Below, piece by piece: positions 34,330-42,149 of a stretch of DNA of 64,000 nucleotides. The notes below the pieces were generated by a model that ran no database searches, was not told the origin of the DNA, and saw only the letters and a program-made list of their open reading frames with translations. Position 1 is the first letter of the stretch. Each line of letters opens with the position of its first letter. Both the position numbers and the translations under genes were made by a program. The DNA lies in NCBI GenBank assembly GCA_035552195.1, contig DASZLU010000006.1, positions 137,900 through 201,899 of the forward strand, given 5' to 3'. This stretch comes from CAIKMD01 sp035552195. Lineage in GTDB: Bacteria; Pseudomonadota; Alphaproteobacteria; ATCC43930; CGMCC-115725.

Positions 34330-35343
34330 CTAGTCCTCGTCCTCGAAGCCGACCAGCGACAGCGCCCGTGCCCGATAGCCCATCAGCCCGGCCTGGCGCA
34401 GCAATGCTTCTTCCGCGCCATGCGTGATCCAGACTTCGCTCGGTTTGAGCTCGTCGATCGTGCCGGTGAGTTCGTCCCAATCGGCGTGATCGGAGATCAC
34501 CAGCGGCAACTCGATGCCGCTCGCCTTCGCGCGCTGCTTCACCCGCATCCAGCCCGATGCCTGCGCCACGACCGGATCGGGCAAGCGCCGCGCCCAGGGT
34601 TCGTTGGCGGCAGATGGCGGCGCGACGACGATCTTGCCCTTGAGCTCGTCCTTGCTCGTCCCGGTCGCGGGCAGCAGCGGGCCGAGCGCGAGGCCGAATT
34701 TCTCATATAGCTCGCAGAGTGCCTGCTGCGCGCCGTGGAGATAGATCGGCTCCTCGTAGCCCTGGCGACGGAGAAGCGCGATCACGCGCTGGCATTTCCC
34801 CAGCGCATACGCGCCGACGAGATGCGCGCGTTCGGGAAAGAGGCGCAACGAATGCAGCAGCCGGTCGATCTCCTCGCCATCGTTGGGATGACGGAAGACC
34901 GGCAGGCCGAAGGTCGCCTCGGTGATGAAGATGTCGCAGGGCTGCGGCTCGAATGGCAAACACGTCGGATCGGGCCGGCGCTTGTAATCGCCCGAGACGA
35001 CAATACGGCTGCCGCCTTTCTCGAGCACCGCTTGGGCGCTGCCGAGGATGTGGCCTGCCGGCACCAGCTTCACACTCACCGGGCCAAGCTTGACCGTCTC
35101 GCCATAGGCCAGCGGCTGAAGGGAGCCCCCGGCGTTGTCGCCAAAACGCTGGCGCATGATCGCCAGAGTCTCCGCCGTCGCCAGCACGGCGCCATTGCCG
35201 CCGCGCGCGTGATCGCTATGACCATGCGTGACGACCGCGCGGTCGACCGGCCGCACCGGATCGACGAAGAAGTCGCCGGCCTCGCAATAAAGCCCTTGCG
35301 GCGTGGGTTTTAGCCATTCATGCGGGGAAGCCGTGGAAGACAT
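34330..35343 (-). CDS. Ligase-associated DNA repair exonuclease (metallo-beta-lactamase fold)
   Basis: A 337-residue metallo-beta-lactamase/beta-CASP-type nuclease related to SNM1/CPSF enzymes. Metal-binding residues are visible in VVTHGHSDHARGGNG, VPAGHILGSAQ and VVSGDYKRRPD, with further conserved ITEATFGLPVFRHP and ISDHADWDEL. It is coupled to the DNA ligase gene (two-base gap) and divergent from the Lhr helicase gene 84 bases away. The family is known from this conserved cluster and is thought to trim DNA ends for the partner ligase. Confidence 0.9.
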   Translation of the reverse strand: MSSTASPHEWLKPTPQGLYCEAGDFFVDPVRPVDRAVVTHGHSDHARGGNGAVLATAETLAIMRQRFGDNAGGSLQPLAYGETVKLGPVSVKLVPAGHILGSAQAVLEKGGSRIVVSGDYKRRPDPTCLPFEPQPCDIFITEATFGLPVFRHPNDGEEIDRLLHSLRLFPERAHLVGAYALGKCQRVIALLRRQGYEEPIYLHGAQQALCELYEKFGLALGPLLPATGTSKDELKGKIVVAPPSAANEPWARRLPDPVVAQASGWMRVKQRAKASGIELPLVISDHADWDELTGTIDELKPSEVWITHGAEEALLRQAGLMGYRARALSLVGFEDED

Positions 35344-35353
35344 GCCGCCCTAA

Positions 35354-35384
35354 ATATGGGATTTCGATCGCGCGAAACCCATAT
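35354..35384. promoter_or_regulatory. Interrupted 12-bp dyad between divergent repair operons
   Basis: ATATGGG (35354-35360) pairs with CCCATAT (35378-35384), and inside it TTTCG (35362-35366) pairs with CGAAA (35373-35377). It sits 11 bases upstream of the exonuclease ATG and between the two divergent repair genes, where an operator controlling both would be expected. It does not look like an alphaproteobacterial LexA box (GTTC-N7-GTTC/GAAC). Confidence 0.45.
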
Positions 35385-35409
35385 ACTAACCCGGCTATAC
35401 TAGCCCGGC
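35382..35409. repeat. Tandem 14-bp direct repeat upstream of lhr
   Basis: Two adjacent 14-base copies, TATACTAACCCGGC and TATACTAGCCCGGC, differ by one base. They end 18 bases before the Lhr ATG. Each contains TATACT, which could serve as a -10 element, or the pair could be a regulator site. Confidence 0.5.
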
Positions 35410-35427
35410 CCTTCACTTAAGCTCGCA

Positions 35428-37839
35428 ATGCCGCTCGACGCCCTGCCCGCTTCCCTGTCGCCCTGGTTCGTGCGCCGCGGCTGGACCCCGCATCCGCATC
35501 AGCTCGCGATGATCGCGGCGGCACAGGCGGGCCGCTCGGTGCTGCTGACCGCGCCGACCGGCGGCGGCAAGACGCTGGCCGGCTTCCTGCCGAGCCTGAT
35601 CGATCTTGCCCAGGCGCCGACGGAGGGCCTGCACACGCTCTATATCTCGCCGCTGAAGGCGCTCGCCGTCGACATTCACCGCAATCTCATCAGCCCGGTC
35701 GAAGAACTGAAATTACCGATCAGCCTCGAGACCCGCACCGGCGACACGCCGCCGGCGCGCCGCGCCCGCCAGCGCATCCACCCTCCGCAGATGCTGATGA
35801 CGACACCCGAATCGCTGGCGCTGATGCTGTCGCATCCGGATGGCGGCAAGACCTTCGGACAGTTGCGCGCGATCGTCATCGACGAGGTCCATGCGCTCGC
35901 CGGCAGCAAGCGCGGGGATCTGCTCGCGCTGGGTCTCGCGCGCCTGTCGCGGCTGGCGCCGCAAGCACGCCATGTCGGGCTTTCAGCGACCATTGCCTGG
36001 CCTGACGAGCTGATGGCATGGCTCGGCTCGGGCGGCAAAGAGATCCATCACATCGCCGCCGACGCGGGCCCCTTGCCGCGTGTCGACATGCTGGAGCCGG
36101 GCGATGACTTACCCTGGGCCGGGCATATGGGCCTCTATGCCATGGGCGAGGTCTATGAGGCGATCGAGCGGCGCAAGAGCGTCATCGTTTTCGTCAACAC
36201 GCGGGCGCAAGCCGAGCTGATCTTTCAGGAGCTGTGGCGGCGCAACGAGAAGAACCTGCCGATCGCGCTGCATCACGGCAGCCTCGCGGTCGAGCAACGG
36301 CGCAAGGTCGAGGCGGCGATGGCCGCGGGGAAGTTGCGCGCCGTCGTCGCCACCTCCTCGCTCGATCTCGGCATCGATTGGGGCGATATCGATCTCGTCA
36401 TTCAGATCGGCGCACCGAAAGGCGTATCGCGGCTGACGCAGCGCATCGGTCGCGCCAATCACCGGCTCACCGAGGCGAGCGCCGCGCTGCTGGTGCCGGC
36501 CAACCGCTTCGAGGTGCTCGAATGCTGCGCCGCCATTGCGGCGGTCGGCGCGCGCGAGCTCGACGGCGACAAGCCAAACAAAGGCGGACTCGATGTGCTG
36601 GCGCAGCATATTCTTGGCATGGCCTGCGCCGCGCCTTTCACCGCCGATGCGCTCTATGAAGAAGTGACCTCGGCGGGACCCTACCGCGCCCTGCCGCGCA
36701 AGGATTTCGACGACGCCCTCGCTTTCGTCGAGCATGGCGGCTACGCGCTCAAGGAATATGAGCGTTGGCGAAAGCTCTTCCACGACAGCCAAGGCCGCTA
36801 CAACGTTGTCTCGCCGCAAGTCGCACGCAGCTATCGCATGAATATCGGCACCATCGTCGAAGCGGTGATGCTGCGCGTGCGCGTTGGCGGCCGCGTGCTC
36901 GGCGAAGTCGAAGAGTATTTCGCGCAGAACCTGTCGCCCGGCGACACGTTCCTGTTCTCGGGCGAGATCCTGCGCTTCGAGGAAATCCGCGGCATGGAGG
37001 TGCGCGCCCGGCGCGAGCGCAGCGCGAAGACCCCGAAAATCCCGAGCTATGACGGCGGGAAATTTCCCTATTCGACGCATCTCGCCGCGCGTGTGCGCGG
37101 CTTGCTGCAAGAACCCGAGAGTTGGCGCGACCTGCCCGCGCCGGTGCGCGAATGGCTCGCGGCGCAATACGATTATTCGGTCATGCCCGATCGCGACGGG
37201 CTGCTGGTTGAGAGTTTCCCGCGCGGGCCGCATCATTATCTCGTCATCTACGGCTTCGAGGGCCGGCCGGCGCATCAGACGCTCGGCATGTTGCTGACCA
37301 AGCGCATGGAGCGCGCCGGCTTGAAGCCGCTGGGCTTCGTCGCCACCGATTACGTGCTGGCGATCTGGAGCCTGGAGCCGGCGCGCGACATCGAGGCGCT
37401 GCTCGACCAGGAAATGCTGGGCGACGATCTCGAAGTGTGGATGGCGGAGTCTTCGATGCTGCGGCGGAGCTTCCGCAACGTCGCCATTATCGCCGGGCTG
37501 ATCGAACGCAATCACCCTGGCCATGAGAAGACGCGGCGACAGGTCACGTTCAACTCCGATCTGATCTACGACGTGCTGCGCCGTCACCAGCCCGACCATA
37601 TCCTTCTGCGCGCCACGGTTGCGGACGCCGCAACCGGGTTGACCGACATTCGGCGACTCGGCGAGATGCTGGCCCGCGCCAAGGGTCGCATCACCTTCCG
37701 CGCGCTCGAGCGTGTCTCGCCGCTGGCGATTCCGATCTTGCTCGAAGTCGGCCGCGAAGCGGTTTACGGCGAGGCGATGGACGCGCTGGTCGGCGAGGCC
37801 GCGGAACAACTCATCGCCGAAGCCGGACTGCGCCACTGA
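35428..37839 (+). CDS. lhr: Ligase-associated Lhr-type DEXH helicase
   Basis: An 803-residue superfamily 2 3'-5' DNA helicase of the short (Lhr-Core) type. Helicase motifs are LLTAPTGGGKTLAGFLP (motif I, about residue 45), TLYISPLKALAVD (Ia), VIDEVHALAGSKRGDLL (DEVH, motif II, about 155), GLSATIAWP (III), ATSSLDLGIDWGDIDLV (V) and RLTQRIGRANHR (VI). The long winged-helix/beta-barrel C-terminal domain is present. It heads the plus-strand half of the repair set; pdeM follows 104 bases later. The preceding 84 bases hold a dyad and a tandem repeat that may regulate both operons. Confidence 0.93.
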   Translation: MPLDALPASLSPWFVRRGWTPHPHQLAMIAAAQAGRSVLLTAPTGGGKTLAGFLPSLIDLAQAPTEGLHTLYISPLKALAVDIHRNLISPVEELKLPISLETRTGDTPPARRARQRIHPPQMLMTTPESLALMLSHPDGGKTFGQLRAIVIDEVHALAGSKRGDLLALGLARLSRLAPQARHVGLSATIAWPDELMAWLGSGGKEIHHIAADAGPLPRVDMLEPGDDLPWAGHMGLYAMGEVYEAIERRKSVIVFVNTRAQAELIFQELWRRNEKNLPIALHHGSLAVEQRRKVEAAMAAGKLRAVVATSSLDLGIDWGDIDLVIQIGAPKGVSRLTQRIGRANHRLTEASAALLVPANRFEVLECCAAIAAVGARELDGDKPNKGGLDVLAQHILGMACAAPFTADALYEEVTSAGPYRALPRKDFDDALAFVEHGGYALKEYERWRKLFHDSQGRYNVVSPQVARSYRMNIGTIVEAVMLRVRVGGRVLGEVEEYFAQNLSPGDTFLFSGEILRFEEIRGMEVRARRERSAKTPKIPSYDGGKFPYSTHLAARVRGLLQEPESWRDLPAPVREWLAAQYDYSVMPDRDGLLVESFPRGPHHYLVIYGFEGRPAHQTLGMLLTKRMERAGLKPLGFVATDYVLAIWSLEPARDIEALLDQEMLGDDLEVWMAESSMLRRSFRNVAIIAGLIERNHPGHEKTRRQVTFNSDLIYDVLRRHQPDHILLRATVADAATGLTDIRRLGEMLARAKGRITFRALERVSPLAIPILLEVGREAVYGEAMDALVGEAAEQLIAEAGLRH

Positions 37840-37852
37840 ATATCTATATCTG

Positions 37853-37915
37853 GCGCCATTCTTGGCGCCCAATTTCTAGCGCCCCATTTTTCCAGCGCCC
37901 ATTTTTCTAGCGCGG
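37853..37915. repeat. Degenerate ~15-bp tandem repeats between lhr and pdeM
   Basis: Four to five copies of a GCGCCC-ATTTTTC-TA-like unit of about 15 bases lie in the 104-base gap between lhr and pdeM. Copies vary in the length of the T run. The function is unknown; slippage-prone repeats in a gap are a common neutral outcome. Confidence 0.5.
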
Positions 37916-37943
37916 GCGCCGCCGATCGCTTATAGACCGCGGC

Positions 37944-38642
37944 ATGCGCGTATCGTCCCCGCAAAACGAGGCAACCGGACGGCTGACGCTCAACGGCGTC
38001 GAGCTTTTCGCCGAACCGAGCGGCGCGCTGTGGTGGCCAGCGGCGGCGACGCTGATCGTCGCCGATCTGCATTTCGAGAAAGGATCGAGCTACGCGACCC
38101 GCGGCATCCTGTTGCCGCCTTACGACACGCGCGCCACCCTCGCACGCCTCGCCGAAGCAATCGGGCCGCGCGTCCGCCGCGTGATCTGCCTCGGCGACAG
38201 CTTCCACGACGGCAACGGACCCGATCGCCTGTCGCAAGCCGATGCGGCTTCGTTGCGCGCGCTGGTCGAGCGCCATGATTGGATCTGGATTGCCGGCAAT
38301 CACGATCCGGTCCTACCGGCGATGATCGGCGGACGGACGATCGTCGGCGAATTGCGGCTCGACGGTCTCGTTCTCCGCCATCAGGCCGAAAGCGACGCGA
38401 TCGGCGAAGTCAGCGGCCATTATCATCCAAAATCGCATATCGATGTCCGCGGCCGGCGCTTGAGCGGCGCATGTTTCATCCATGACGAACGCCGCATCGT
38501 GTTGCCCGCCTTCGGCGCTTATACCGGCGGCCTGCATATCGAGAGCGATGCGATCCGCGCGCTCTTCCCTGCCGCGTTCCGCATCGATCTCGTGCTGCGC
38601 GGACAGATCATGCGCCGCGAATATCCGATCGCCGCCGCCTAA
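37944..38642 (+). CDS. pdeM: Ligase-associated DNA repair endonuclease PdeM
   Basis: A 232-residue calcineurin-like metallophosphoesterase. Metal ligands are in LIVADLHFEKGSSY, VICLGDSFHDGNG and IAGNHDP, with a final SGHYHPKSHI. This is the compact PdeM member that occurs with the ligase, exonuclease and Lhr genes in many Proteobacteria and is thought to act as a nuclease on damaged DNA. It lies 104 bases after lhr on the same strand, a gap filled by short tandem repeats. Confidence 0.9.
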   Translation: MRVSSPQNEATGRLTLNGVELFAEPSGALWWPAAATLIVADLHFEKGSSYATRGILLPPYDTRATLARLAEAIGPRVRRVICLGDSFHDGNGPDRLSQADAASLRALVERHDWIWIAGNHDPVLPAMIGGRTIVGELRLDGLVLRHQAESDAIGEVSGHYHPKSHIDVRGRRLSGACFIHDERRIVLPAFGAYTGGLHIESDAIRALFPAAFRIDLVLRGQIMRREYPIAAA

Positions 38643-38704
38643 ATCGGAACCAACGATGTCACCGGCGATTGTTCGTCCTGGAGGACCAACGCAGAGGATT
38701 TGTA

Positions 38705-38908
38705 ATGGCGCGAAAATATTCAAAATCGGCCAGCAAAGACGTCGAGCGCACGATGAAGAAACGGGCTGCCGGCACCTTGAAGAGCGGCCGCAGCGGCAAG
38801 AAGGTCAAGAGCCGCAAGCAGGCGATCGCGATCGGGCTTTCCGAGGCTCGGGCCAAGGGCAAGAAGGTACCGAAGCGGAAGGGCCGGTCGCGGAAGAAGA
38901 AGAGCTAA
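38705..38908 (+). CDS. Small basic DUF6496 protein
   Basis: A 67-residue, very basic protein (Lys/Arg-rich throughout) containing the DUF6496 core GTLKSGRSGKKVKSRKQAIA followed by IGLSEARAKGKK. Such proteins are common in alphaproteobacteria and probably bind nucleic acid, but the role is not established. The ATG at 38705 begins the conserved MARKYSKSAS segment; earlier in-frame codons from 38669 are not conserved. A GGAAC box lies upstream at 38646-38650 without a good -10 partner. Confidence 0.72.
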   Translation: MARKYSKSASKDVERTMKKRAAGTLKSGRSGKKVKSRKQAIAIGLSEARAKGKKVPKRKGRSRKKKS

Positions 38909-38921
38909 CGATTGGCTGAGA

Positions 38922-39049
38922 GCTGTCAGCGCTCACCCTCTCAACGTCATGCCGCGAAGGCGGGCATCCATTGCGCTGCTGTATGGACCTCCCTTCGCGG
39001 GGGTGACGTGGGGGGATAAGGCGAGGGTGACGAGTTGATAGCTGACAGC
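38922..39049. repeat. Nested palindromic intergenic element (~128 bp)
   Basis: Outer arms: GCTGTCAGC (38922-38930) pairs exactly with GCTGACAGC (39041-39049), and TCACCCT (38933-38939) with AGGGTGA (39024-39030). Inner arms of about 27 bases (38944-38971 and 38983-39009) also pair, with few mismatches and a short loop. The inner part resembles the dispersed intergenic palindromes with a GCGAAGGCGGGCATCCA-like core that are frequent in Proteobacteria. The element fills most of the 251-base gap between the DUF6496 and MscS genes and could fold as one long RNA or DNA hairpin. The last arm forms an extra small hairpin with GTCAGC at 39051-39056. Confidence 0.7.
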
Positions 39050-39073
39050 CGTCAGCTTGACCGCAATCTCGAT

Positions 39074-39099
39074 TGAACACCGTACGCGGTCTCCGCGTT
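39074..39099 (+). promoter_or_regulatory. Possible EcfG-type promoter upstream of MscS
   Basis: TGAAC (39074-39078), 17 bases, then CGTT (39096-39099). One mismatch to the EcfG -35 box (GGAAC). It lies about 60 bases before the MscS ATG. Osmotic stress control would suit a mechanosensitive channel, but the match is imperfect. Confidence 0.35.
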
Positions 39100-39159
39100 G
39101 ATAGCCTATGACGCACCGCCGCAAAGCATGCGCATGGCGCAGCGTTGACTTGGCTATTG

Positions 39160-40299
39160 ATGAATAGCGATTTCACCGCCTTCATCGACCATCTCCGAGG
39201 GTTCTTGTCCTGGCTGCCGCCTTGGGCGTCGGCCGGAATCATCATCGCCTTGGTTTGCGTCGCAGCGCTGGGCACCCACGCCGTGGCTCTGGATGTCGTA
39301 CGCCGCTCCCGTGCCGGCAAAGCGGCGTTTACGAAGCTGCTGCTCATGCGTGCCGCCAATCCGACGCGGTTTGCAATCGTCCTGTTGGCGCTGGTGGCCG
39401 CGGTTCCAGTCTCCGGGATACCAAGCGGACAACAGCAGCAATTCATCGCCCCGCTGACCGCGCTTTTCATTCTTCTCGTCGGCTGGAGCTGTCTTGCGGC
39501 GGTGGGTCTTGCCGGCGATCTTTATCTCGATCGGTTCAAGACCGGCTTCGAGAATGCGCTCACCCGCAAGCACGTCACCCAGGTGCGGCTTCTGCGCCGC
39601 GTCGCCGAGGTGACGATTGCGTTGATCACGATCGGCGCGGCGATGATGACGCTGCCGGCGATTCATCAATACGGCGTCAGTCTCTTCGCCTCCGCCGGCG
39701 CCGCCGGCATCGTCGTCGGCCTCGCGGCGCGGCCGCTGCTCTCCAACCTGCTCGCCGGCATCCAGATCGCCATCACCCAGCCGGTGAAGATCGAGGATTC
39801 GGTCGTCATCAACAACGAATGGGGCTGGGTCGAGGATATCACCAGCACCTATCTCGTCGTGCGTACCTGGGATTGGCGGCGGCTGATCGTGCCGTTGAGC
39901 TGGTTTCTGGAGCAGCCGATCCAGAACTGGACGCGCGAGACCACGACCATCATCGGCCAGGTGCTTCTCAACGTCGATTATCGCACGCCGATCGACGAGC
40001 TAAGGCACGAGCTCGACCGGATCGTCCACGCGAGCAAGCTGTGGGACGGCAATGTCGTCAATCTGCAGGTTGTCGACGCGACCGAGAACACGATGCAGCT
40101 CCGTCTCCTGGGAACGGCGAGCGACGCGTCGCGCGCTTGGGATCTGCGCTGCGAGTTGCGCGAGCAGATGATCGCCTATCTGCAGCGCGAGCATCCCGAC
40201 TGCCTGCCGCGCCACCGCCTCGAGGTGACGCCGGACGAACGCGTCCACGACGCCGCGTCTACCGCGCGTGTCCGTTCTTTTGCTGGCGGAAGGCCTTGA
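39160..40299 (+). CDS. MscS-family mechanosensitive ion channel
   Basis: A 379-residue inner membrane channel with about four hydrophobic segments. The last is the pore helix ending GAAGIVVGLAARPLLSNLLAG. The beta domain follows, with EDSVVINNEWGWVEDITSTYLVVRTWDWRRLIVP and PIQNWTRETT. Such channels open on membrane tension to release solutes after osmotic downshift, or modulate turgor. ATG 39160 is taken as start; an in-frame TTG at 39145 is possible and no clear ribosome site decides. The 3' end overlaps the convergent pyrophosphatase gene by 41 bases. Confidence 0.88.
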   Translation: MNSDFTAFIDHLRGFLSWLPPWASAGIIIALVCVAALGTHAVALDVVRRSRAGKAAFTKLLLMRAANPTRFAIVLLALVAAVPVSGIPSGQQQQFIAPLTALFILLVGWSCLAAVGLAGDLYLDRFKTGFENALTRKHVTQVRLLRRVAEVTIALITIGAAMMTLPAIHQYGVSLFASAGAAGIVVGLAARPLLSNLLAGIQIAITQPVKIEDSVVINNEWGWVEDITSTYLVVRTWDWRRLIVPLSWFLEQPIQNWTRETTTIIGQVLLNVDYRTPIDELRHELDRIVHASKLWDGNVVNLQVVDATENTMQLRLLGTASDASRAWDLRCELREQMIAYLQREHPDCLPRHRLEVTPDERVHDAASTARVRSFAGGRP

Positions 40300-40834
40300 C
40301 GCCCGCCTTCAAAAGTTTCTGAGCGCGCCCGGGACCGGCATCGCGCTGCGGCTTGAATTCGCGGCCGCGTAAAGCATTGTATTCGATAAAGAAGGCCTTG
40401 ATCTCATCGACAAGATGCGGCCGCAAGCCTTTGATCGATCGCACGTCCTGATGCGTCTGCGCGTGGCAGGCGACGGCCAGCAAGCGATCGTTGCGTATCC
40501 ATTCGCTTTTGCTTTTCTTGCGCGGCTTGGCCTCGATCGCGCCGATCAGCCGCGCGTGGATGACGCATCGGGGGACGACCGGCGCATCCATGAATACGAG
40601 TATATCGAGCGGGTCGCCATCCTCCCCCAGCGTCGAGGGCGCAAATCCGAAATCGTAGGGAAAGCTCATGCCCTCGGGCAGGACCGTGGCGAGATCCATA
40701 CAATCGCATTGCGGATCGTAATCGTATTTGTTGCGACTGCCTTTCGGCGTCTCGATGACCACGCGAAGATCACCCGCATCATCGAACGTCGGGGTTTCGG
40801 ACAGCGCGACGTGGCTCGAAGAAGTACGCGCCAT
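40259..40834 (-). CDS. ppa: Inorganic pyrophosphatase (family I)
   Basis: A 191-residue soluble family I pyrophosphatase, hydrolysing PPi to phosphate. It has the substrate Lys in PKGSRNKYDYD, FPYDFGFAPSTLGEDGDPLD with the acidic metal ligands DGDPLD, and DRLLAVA near the last conserved site. The C-terminal tail is basic. The protein is slightly longer than the E. coli enzyme and belongs to the divergent group seen in alphaproteobacteria beside essential ppa copies, so it may be secondary. A GGAAC-N16-AGTT promoter-like motif lies upstream. Confidence 0.87.
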   Translation of the reverse strand: MARTSSSHVALSETPTFDDAGDLRVVIETPKGSRNKYDYDPQCDCMDLATVLPEGMSFPYDFGFAPSTLGEDGDPLDILVFMDAPVVPRCVIHARLIGAIEAKPRKKSKSEWIRNDRLLAVACHAQTHQDVRSIKGLRPHLVDEIKAFFIEYNALRGREFKPQRDAGPGRAQKLLKAGVKAFRQQKNGHAR

Positions 40835-40869
40835 CGATCGATCCTGTGCTCATGTGTCACTTTCCTTGC

Positions 40870-40894
40870 AACTCAGGCCTCATCCGCCGGTTCC
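40870..40894 (-). promoter_or_regulatory. EcfG-like promoter upstream of pyrophosphatase
   Basis: On the minus strand GGAAC (40894-40890) is followed after 16 bases by AGTT (40873-40870); one base differs from CGTT. The predicted start is about 30 bases before the ppa ATG. Confidence 0.45.
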
Positions 40895-40966
40895 CTCTCG
40901 CGGATGCCCAGGCGATGGCCGGCTACCTGAAGCTGTGCTGCGCCGGAGACGCGAGAGGCAAGGACC

Positions 40967-42037
40967 ATGACCGACATTCGAAAAGGCCAATACGCCGGCA
41001 GGCTTTCGCGCGAGGGGTTTCGCGCTCATTTCGAGCGGTCATTTTACGATCCGATATTCGACCGCGAGCGCGCGGCTCTCGCTCGGCTCGAAGCGATCGC
41101 CTGGGATGCCTATTGTAAAGGCCGCAAGGCACCCGTCACGCGCAAGGCCGGCCCTGGCTTCGCCGATCCGGATTACGATCTCTCGAGCGAATGGTACGCA
41201 GCGCACGAGGCCATCGGCGAAGCCGAACGGCGGCAGAAAGACGCCGCCAGCCCGTCGCGCGTGCTGATGATCTGCGCCGCTTCGCGCAATGACGGCACCT
41301 GTCCGGGCGAGATGTCGAAGAGCTATCGCCTCGCCAAACACGCCGAGGCGATTTTGCAAACCGGCTCGATCGAGGTCGACTTCCTCGATCTCAGCATCCT
41401 GACTTCGGAATACGGACGCAAAATTCATCCGTGCAAGGCCTGCGTCTCCACCGCGATGCCGCTCTGTCATTGGCCGTGCAGCTGCTATCCCAATCACAGC
41501 CTCGGGCAAGGCGACGATTGGATGAACGAGATCTATCCGCGCTGGGTTGCCGCTCACGGTATCATCATCGTCACGCCGGTCTACTGGTACGAAGCACCCG
41601 CAACGCTCAAGCTGATGATCGATCGCCTCGTCTGCGCCGATGGCGGCAACCCCGATCCGACCTCGACCGGCGGCAAAAACCCCGAGAAGGCCAAGGCGCT
41701 GGAGCTCGCGGGGTGGCCTTACCCCAAGCATCTGGCCGAACGGATTTACGGACTGATCGTTCACGGCGATGTCGCGGGGAGCGCGGCCGTGCTTCATGCC
41801 TTGGCCGACTGGCTCGCCTGGATGGGGCTGGTGCCGGCGGGCAAGAAGTCGTTGCTCGACCGGTATGTCGGCTATTACGAACCTTACGCGACCAGCCACG
41901 ACACGCTCGACCGCAGTACCGCCCTTCTCGACGAGGTCGCGAATGTCGCCAAGGCGGTGATGCGGGCCATCGCCGACATGCGGGCCGGACGCCTCTCGAT
42001 CCCCGACGCAGCGCTGAGCGATCCGCGACAAAAATGA
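40967..42037 (+). CDS. Flavodoxin-like NAD(P)H-dependent FMN reductase family protein
   Basis: A 356-residue protein. Residues about 95-260 form a flavodoxin-like fold with VLMICAASRNDGTCPGEMSK (phosphate-binding loop region), the Cys-rich HPCKACVSTAMPLCHWPCSC, ITPVYWYEAP-like core (IIIVTPVYWYEAPATLKLMIDR) split around the FMN site, and GLIVHGDVAG. The first 90 residues are charged and not recognised. The four-Cys stretch is unusual and may bind a metal or take part in thiol chemistry. It lies 112 bases before a YdeP-type molybdoenzyme gene on the same strand; the gap contains a perfect hairpin. Confidence 0.78.
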   Translation: MTDIRKGQYAGRLSREGFRAHFERSFYDPIFDRERAALARLEAIAWDAYCKGRKAPVTRKAGPGFADPDYDLSSEWYAAHEAIGEAERRQKDAASPSRVLMICAASRNDGTCPGEMSKSYRLAKHAEAILQTGSIEVDFLDLSILTSEYGRKIHPCKACVSTAMPLCHWPCSCYPNHSLGQGDDWMNEIYPRWVAAHGIIIVTPVYWYEAPATLKLMIDRLVCADGGNPDPTSTGGKNPEKAKALELAGWPYPKHLAERIYGLIVHGDVAGSAAVLHALADWLAWMGLVPAGKKSLLDRYVGYYEPYATSHDTLDRSTALLDEVANVAKAVMRAIADMRAGRLSIPDAALSDPRQK

Positions 42038-42080
42038 TGGATCGGCCGCTCCTTAGAACCAGCCCTAGCGCGTTCGTCTT

Positions 42081-42099
42081 GGAACCGGCGTCCGGTTCT
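42081..42099. terminator. Perfect 7-bp hairpin in the gap before the molybdoenzyme gene
   Basis: GAACCGG (42082-42088) and CCGGTTC (42092-42098) pair around a three-base loop, 44 bases after the flavodoxin-like gene stop. It is followed by a short T-containing stretch but no strong T-tract, so it could be a weak terminator or an operator for the next gene. Confidence 0.4.
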
Positions 42100-42149
42100 A
42101 GCCTTTAGTTCTTAAGGCATGCGCGCCGTCGCGAATAGGACCGGACCTC

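Noticed and set aside
32762..35343. Ligase plus metallo-beta-lactamase pair as a possible new defence system
   Set aside because: Together with Lhr and PdeM they form the well-known ligase-associated DNA damage response set found in many Proteobacteria.
38646..38670. GGAAC box upstream of the DUF6496 gene
   Set aside because: At 16-17 bases the -10 reads GATT/ATTG; a GTT occurs only at a 20-base spacing, outside the accepted range.
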